Assembly (NCBI GenBank): GCA_020722625.1 | Contig: DYKK01000165.1 | Coordinates: 1 to 7,339 of the forward strand | Direction of reading: 5' to 3' | Source: Anaeromyxobacter dehalogenans | Lineage (GTDB): Bacteria > Myxococcota_A > UBA9042 > DTJE01 | DNA: 7,339 nucleotides | In this document: piece by piece, positions 5,203 to 7,339 of the stretch | Position numbering within the stretch: the stretch's first letter is position 1 | How the letters are laid out: every line of letters starts with the position of its first letter | The notes under the pieces: model-generated | What the model was told of the DNA's origin: nothing | Database searches by the model: none | Seen by the model: the letters and a program-made list of their open reading frames with translations, nothing else | Position numbers and translations under genes: made by a program

Positions 5203-7089
5203 ATGCGCGTGCCCCGCGCTCGGTTTCCCGTCCACGTCCCCCCCCGGTGGCTCGCCGGCATCGTCCTGACCGCCGCCGCCTTCCCAGGAGAGGCCCAGGA
5301 GGTCATCGAGGTCCCCCCGATTGACGTGGAGGCCGCGGCTCCGAGGGCGGAGGCGCCCGTGCAAGCCCGCTCGGTCGAGGCCGACCCGGCCACCCTCGAC
5401 GCCCCCACCGGCCCGACCCGCGACGCCTCCCTGGCCCCGTCGGTCCAGGTCCGCGAGTCCGGCGGGCTCGGCCAGCCCGTCACGCTCCAGGTCCGGGGCA
5501 GTGACCCGGCCTCGACGCTCGCGACCCTGGACGGAGTTCCCCTGAACTCCCCGTTCCTCGGGGGGGCCGACCTCTCCGGCCTCGCCCTCCTCCCGCTCGA
5601 CTCGCTGACCATCACACGGGGCGGCCGGTCCGCCTCGTGGGGCCCCGGCGCGGTCGGGGGGGTCCTGGAGGCCGCCCTCCCGTCCCCGCTGGACGACCCG
5701 CAGACGCGCCTGTCGCTGACCGCGGGCTCCTTCGGCACGGCCCGGATGAAGGTCGCGCTCGCCGACCGCGCGGGCCCGGTCGCCGGGATGGCGGCGCTCG
5801 GGCTCCTCGCGTCCGCCGGGGACTTCCCCTTCACGGACACGAACGGCCGCCGCCGGACCCGGACGCACAACGCCGCGTCCGCGCTCGACGCCCTCGGCAA
5901 GGTCGAGGCCGAGGGGGCCGGCGGACGCCACCGCGCCATCCTGCTGGTCGAGGGATTCTGCGACGACCGCGAGGTTCCGGGCTTCGAGCAGTTCCCGTCC
6001 GACACCGCGCGGCAGCAGGACACGAGGGTGATCGTCTCGGGGCGCTGGGAGGGGCCTCCGCTCGCCGCCCGCGACGGCCGCGCCGGCGCGCGCCTGTATG
6101 TCCGCCGCCTGGGCTTCGCGTTCCACGACCCTTCCCCCCCGATGGGGCCGCCTGTCCAGGCGCGCCTGGTCGCCTGGGAGGTGTCCGCGGACGGCTCCGG
6201 CGAGGAGGTGGCCTCGCGGTGGTGGCGCATCCTGTGGTCCGCCGGGGCCACCCACACGCGCGGCGCGGTCACGCGGCGCGACCAGCCGGTCCGGTCCCCG
6301 GTCCGGTCCTCGGTGGCCGGCCGGGCCGGCGTGGCCGTGGGCTCCGACCAGGCCCCTGTCCGCGCGGAAGCCACGGCGCGCGTCGAGTGGGACGAGGGCT
6401 CCGGCGTCATGGTCCTGCCCCGCGCCGAGGCCCGCGTGTCCCCCTGGCCCGCGCTCGCCGGCCGGTCCTACCGGCTCCCCACCTTCGAGGAACTGCACTT
6501 CAACGCCGGCTTCGTCCAGGGCAACCCCGATCTGCGGCCCGAGGACGCCTGGACGTGGGACGCGGGCCTCTCGCTGTCCGCGCCCGGCGGGGTCGCAATG
6601 CTGCGCGCGGCCTTCTTCGAGAACCGCGTGTCGAATTTGATCCTGTTCCTTCCGCGATCCGCCTTCCTGATCCGGGCCGAGAACTCCGGCTCCGCCCTCC
6701 TGCGCGGCGCGGAGGTCGAGGGGTCGGTCCGGGCGGGCCCTGTGGGGGTCCGGGCGGCCTACACCTTCCTGGACGCCCGGTTCCGGGGGGGGCGTGCCAT
6801 GCCCCATCGGCCCAGGCACACGGTCGCGGGCGAGGTCTCCTTCGAATCCGGGGGGGTCCGGGTCGAGGTTCGCGGCCGCGGGCAGACCGCGTTCTACCTG
6901 GACCGCTACGAGTCGTTGACCGAGGAGGGCCGCCTCCTCGTGGACGCGCGGGTCGAATGGACCCCGGTCCCCGAGGTCGCCCTGGCCCTCGACGTGCACA
7001 ACGTCCTGGACAGGCGCGGCGCCGTGGACTCGCTCCAGTCCCCCCTGCCGGGGAGGGCGTTCTACGGGTCGCTTCGGGTCTCTCTCTAG
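5203..7089 (+). CDS. TonB-dependent outer-membrane receptor, probable cobalamin transporter (BtuB-like)
   Basis: The 628-residue protein is a gated outer-membrane barrel for energy-dependent uptake. It has a signal peptide (about 1-31, ending FPGEA) and a TonB-box-like EVIEVPPI (33-40). The plug domain (about 65-160) carries QVRGSDPASTLATLDGVPLN (96-115), LDSLTITRGGRSASWGPGAVGGV (132-154) and similar signatures of the family. The barrel follows, with the C-terminal hallmark RSYRLPTFEELHF (421-433) and GNPDLRPE (440-447). Its length matches BtuB (about 600). The substrate call rests on the cobalamin riboswitch directly upstream, since the receptor sequence alone does not settle it; a cobinamide or other corrinoid is possible. 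The last residue is Leu rather than the usual Phe or Trp, although the final strand YGSLRVSL otherwise looks normal. GAGG lies four bases before the ATG at 5203. A lipoprotein gene follows after 15 bases. Confidence 0.92.
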   Translation: MRVPRARFPVHVPPRWLAGIVLTAAAFPGEAQEVIEVPPIDVEAAAPRAEAPVQARSVEADPATLDAPTGPTRDASLAPSVQVRESGGLGQPVTLQVRGSDPASTLATLDGVPLNSPFLGGADLSGLALLPLDSLTITRGGRSASWGPGAVGGVLEAALPSPLDDPQTRLSLTAGSFGTARMKVALADRAGPVAGMAALGLLASAGDFPFTDTNGRRRTRTHNAASALDALGKVEAEGAGGRHRAILLVEGFCDDREVPGFEQFPSDTARQQDTRVIVSGRWEGPPLAARDGRAGARLYVRRLGFAFHDPSPPMGPPVQARLVAWEVSADGSGEEVASRWWRILWSAGATHTRGAVTRRDQPVRSPVRSSVAGRAGVAVGSDQAPVRAEATARVEWDEGSGVMVLPRAEARVSPWPALAGRSYRLPTFEELHFNAGFVQGNPDLRPEDAWTWDAGLSLSAPGGVAMLRAAFFENRVSNLILFLPRSAFLIRAENSGSALLRGAEVEGSVRAGPVGVRAAYTFLDARFRGGRAMPHRPRHTVAGEVSFESGGVRVEVRGRGQTAFYLDRYESLTEEGRLLVDARVEWTPVPEVALALDVHNVLDRRGAVDSLQSPLPGRAFYGSLRVSL

Positions 7090-7104
7090 ACAAGGAGGTG
7101 TTCC

Positions 7105-7339
7105 ATGTCCCGTCGTCTCGCTGGTGTTCTGGTCGCGTGGGTCCTGGTCGTCGCGGGGTGTGAGACCGAGCAGAGCCGCCCCTTCCCGGATGCGGGTCCC
7201 TCGGGCGGGGACACGCCGGGGATGCCCGACGCGGTCTCTGACACGGTCTCTGACACGGTCACCGACGCGGTCTCTGACACGGTCTCTGACACGGTCACCG
7301 ACGCGGTCTCTGACACGGTCTCTGACACGGTCACCGACG
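7105..7339 (+). CDS. Lipoprotein with tandem-repeat linker, 3' truncated by window edge
   Basis: The open frame runs from the ATG at 7105 to the window end without a stop (78 complete codons). AAGGAGGTG (7092-7100) is a near-perfect Shine-Dalgarno, four bases before the ATG and just after the receptor stop codon, so the two genes form one operon. Residues 1-18 are a lipoprotein signal with lipobox VVAGC (Cys19); Glu follows the Cys, compatible with outer-membrane sorting. After a short Pro/Gly segment the protein becomes a repeat of DAVSDTVSDTVT, a negatively charged extended linker that probably lifts a C-terminal domain off the membrane. That domain is outside the window. By position under the B12 riboswitch it could be a surface corrinoid-binding partner of the receptor, a role played by lipoproteins such as BtuG in Bacteroides, but no homology is visible here. 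Confidence 0.85.
   Translation, partial: MSRRLAGVLVAWVLVVAGCETEQSRPFPDAGPSGGDTPGMPDAVSDTVSDTVTDAVSDTVSDTVTDAVSDTVSDTVTD
7228..7339 (+). repeat. 36-bp perfect tandem repeat within the lipoprotein gene
   Basis: Three identical 36-base units (7228-7263, 7264-7299, 7300-7335) and the first four bases of a fourth, each encoding DAVSDTVSDTVT. Each unit is itself three near-copies of a 12-base word, GACrCGGTCtct, the last ending ACC instead of TCT. The units are identical at synonymous positions too, which points to recent duplication or ongoing homogenisation. The unit is a multiple of three, so copy-number change alters linker length without shifting frame. Confidence 0.95.

Noticed and set aside
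4768..6999. 743-codon open frame on the minus strand opposite the receptor gene
   Set aside because: Low-complexity Arg/Gly/Pro/Ala composition, no family motif, and it runs antisense through the riboswitch and the receptor. It is a by-product of GC bias.
7086..7334. Minus-strand frame reading VSETVSETAS repeats
   Set aside because: This is the complement of the 36-bp repeat. The plus frame has a lipobox, a strong Shine-Dalgarno and a fitting operon position.
7228..7339. 36-bp direct repeats as a CRISPR array
   Set aside because: The unit length is in the CRISPR range, but there are no spacers: units are contiguous, in frame and internally made of 12-base words.

Overview
The window is very GC-rich, and strong third-position GC bias produces long shadow frames on both strands. 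The host is a Gram-negative bacterium with an outer membrane: there is a TonB-dependent receptor, a second small beta-barrel protein, and two lipoproteins whose mature N-termini are long Asp/Pro/Gly or Asp/Thr/Val linkers. Such linkers, together with Kazal-repeat lipoproteins, are familiar from Myxococcota and related former Deltaproteobacteria. That placement is inferred from style only, since no marker gene is present.

Layout. Two genes read leftward: a four-helix membrane protein with a signal peptide (1219-1989) and, downstream of it, a diacylglycerol/sphingosine-kinase-family lipid kinase (31-1155). A 271-base divergent intergenic region holds a leftward promoter and a rightward one. Rightward, the first gene is a PorV/PorQ-like outer-membrane barrel protein (2261-3136). 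It is followed 65 bases later by a lipoprotein of 488 residues carrying about eight Kazal-like cysteine modules (3202-4668). A 534-base intergenic region follows. It contains a weak terminator-like hairpin, three perfect palindromes in a row, a promoter module and a full cobalamin riboswitch. The riboswitch leads into a TonB-dependent receptor (5203-7089), and 15 bases after that a lipoprotein starts and runs off the right edge. Its linker is made of identical 36-bp tandem repeats.

How it fits together. The right half is a cobalamin-acquisition operon: the riboswitch should shut down the receptor, and perhaps the lipoprotein behind it, when cobalamin is plentiful. The most unusual observation is that an 89-base promoter module upstream of the riboswitch (4868-4956) aligns without gaps, at 68 of 89 positions, to the module upstream of the PorV-like gene (2122-2210). 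Both end in TTGACACC. This suggests that the two outer-membrane transcription units share an undescribed transcriptional control element, or that the module is a dispersed repeat carrying a promoter. I see no complete novel multi-gene system. The points most worth following are the duplicated module, the paired palindromes beside it, the repeat-linker lipoprotein tied to cobalamin uptake, and the Kazal-array lipoprotein.
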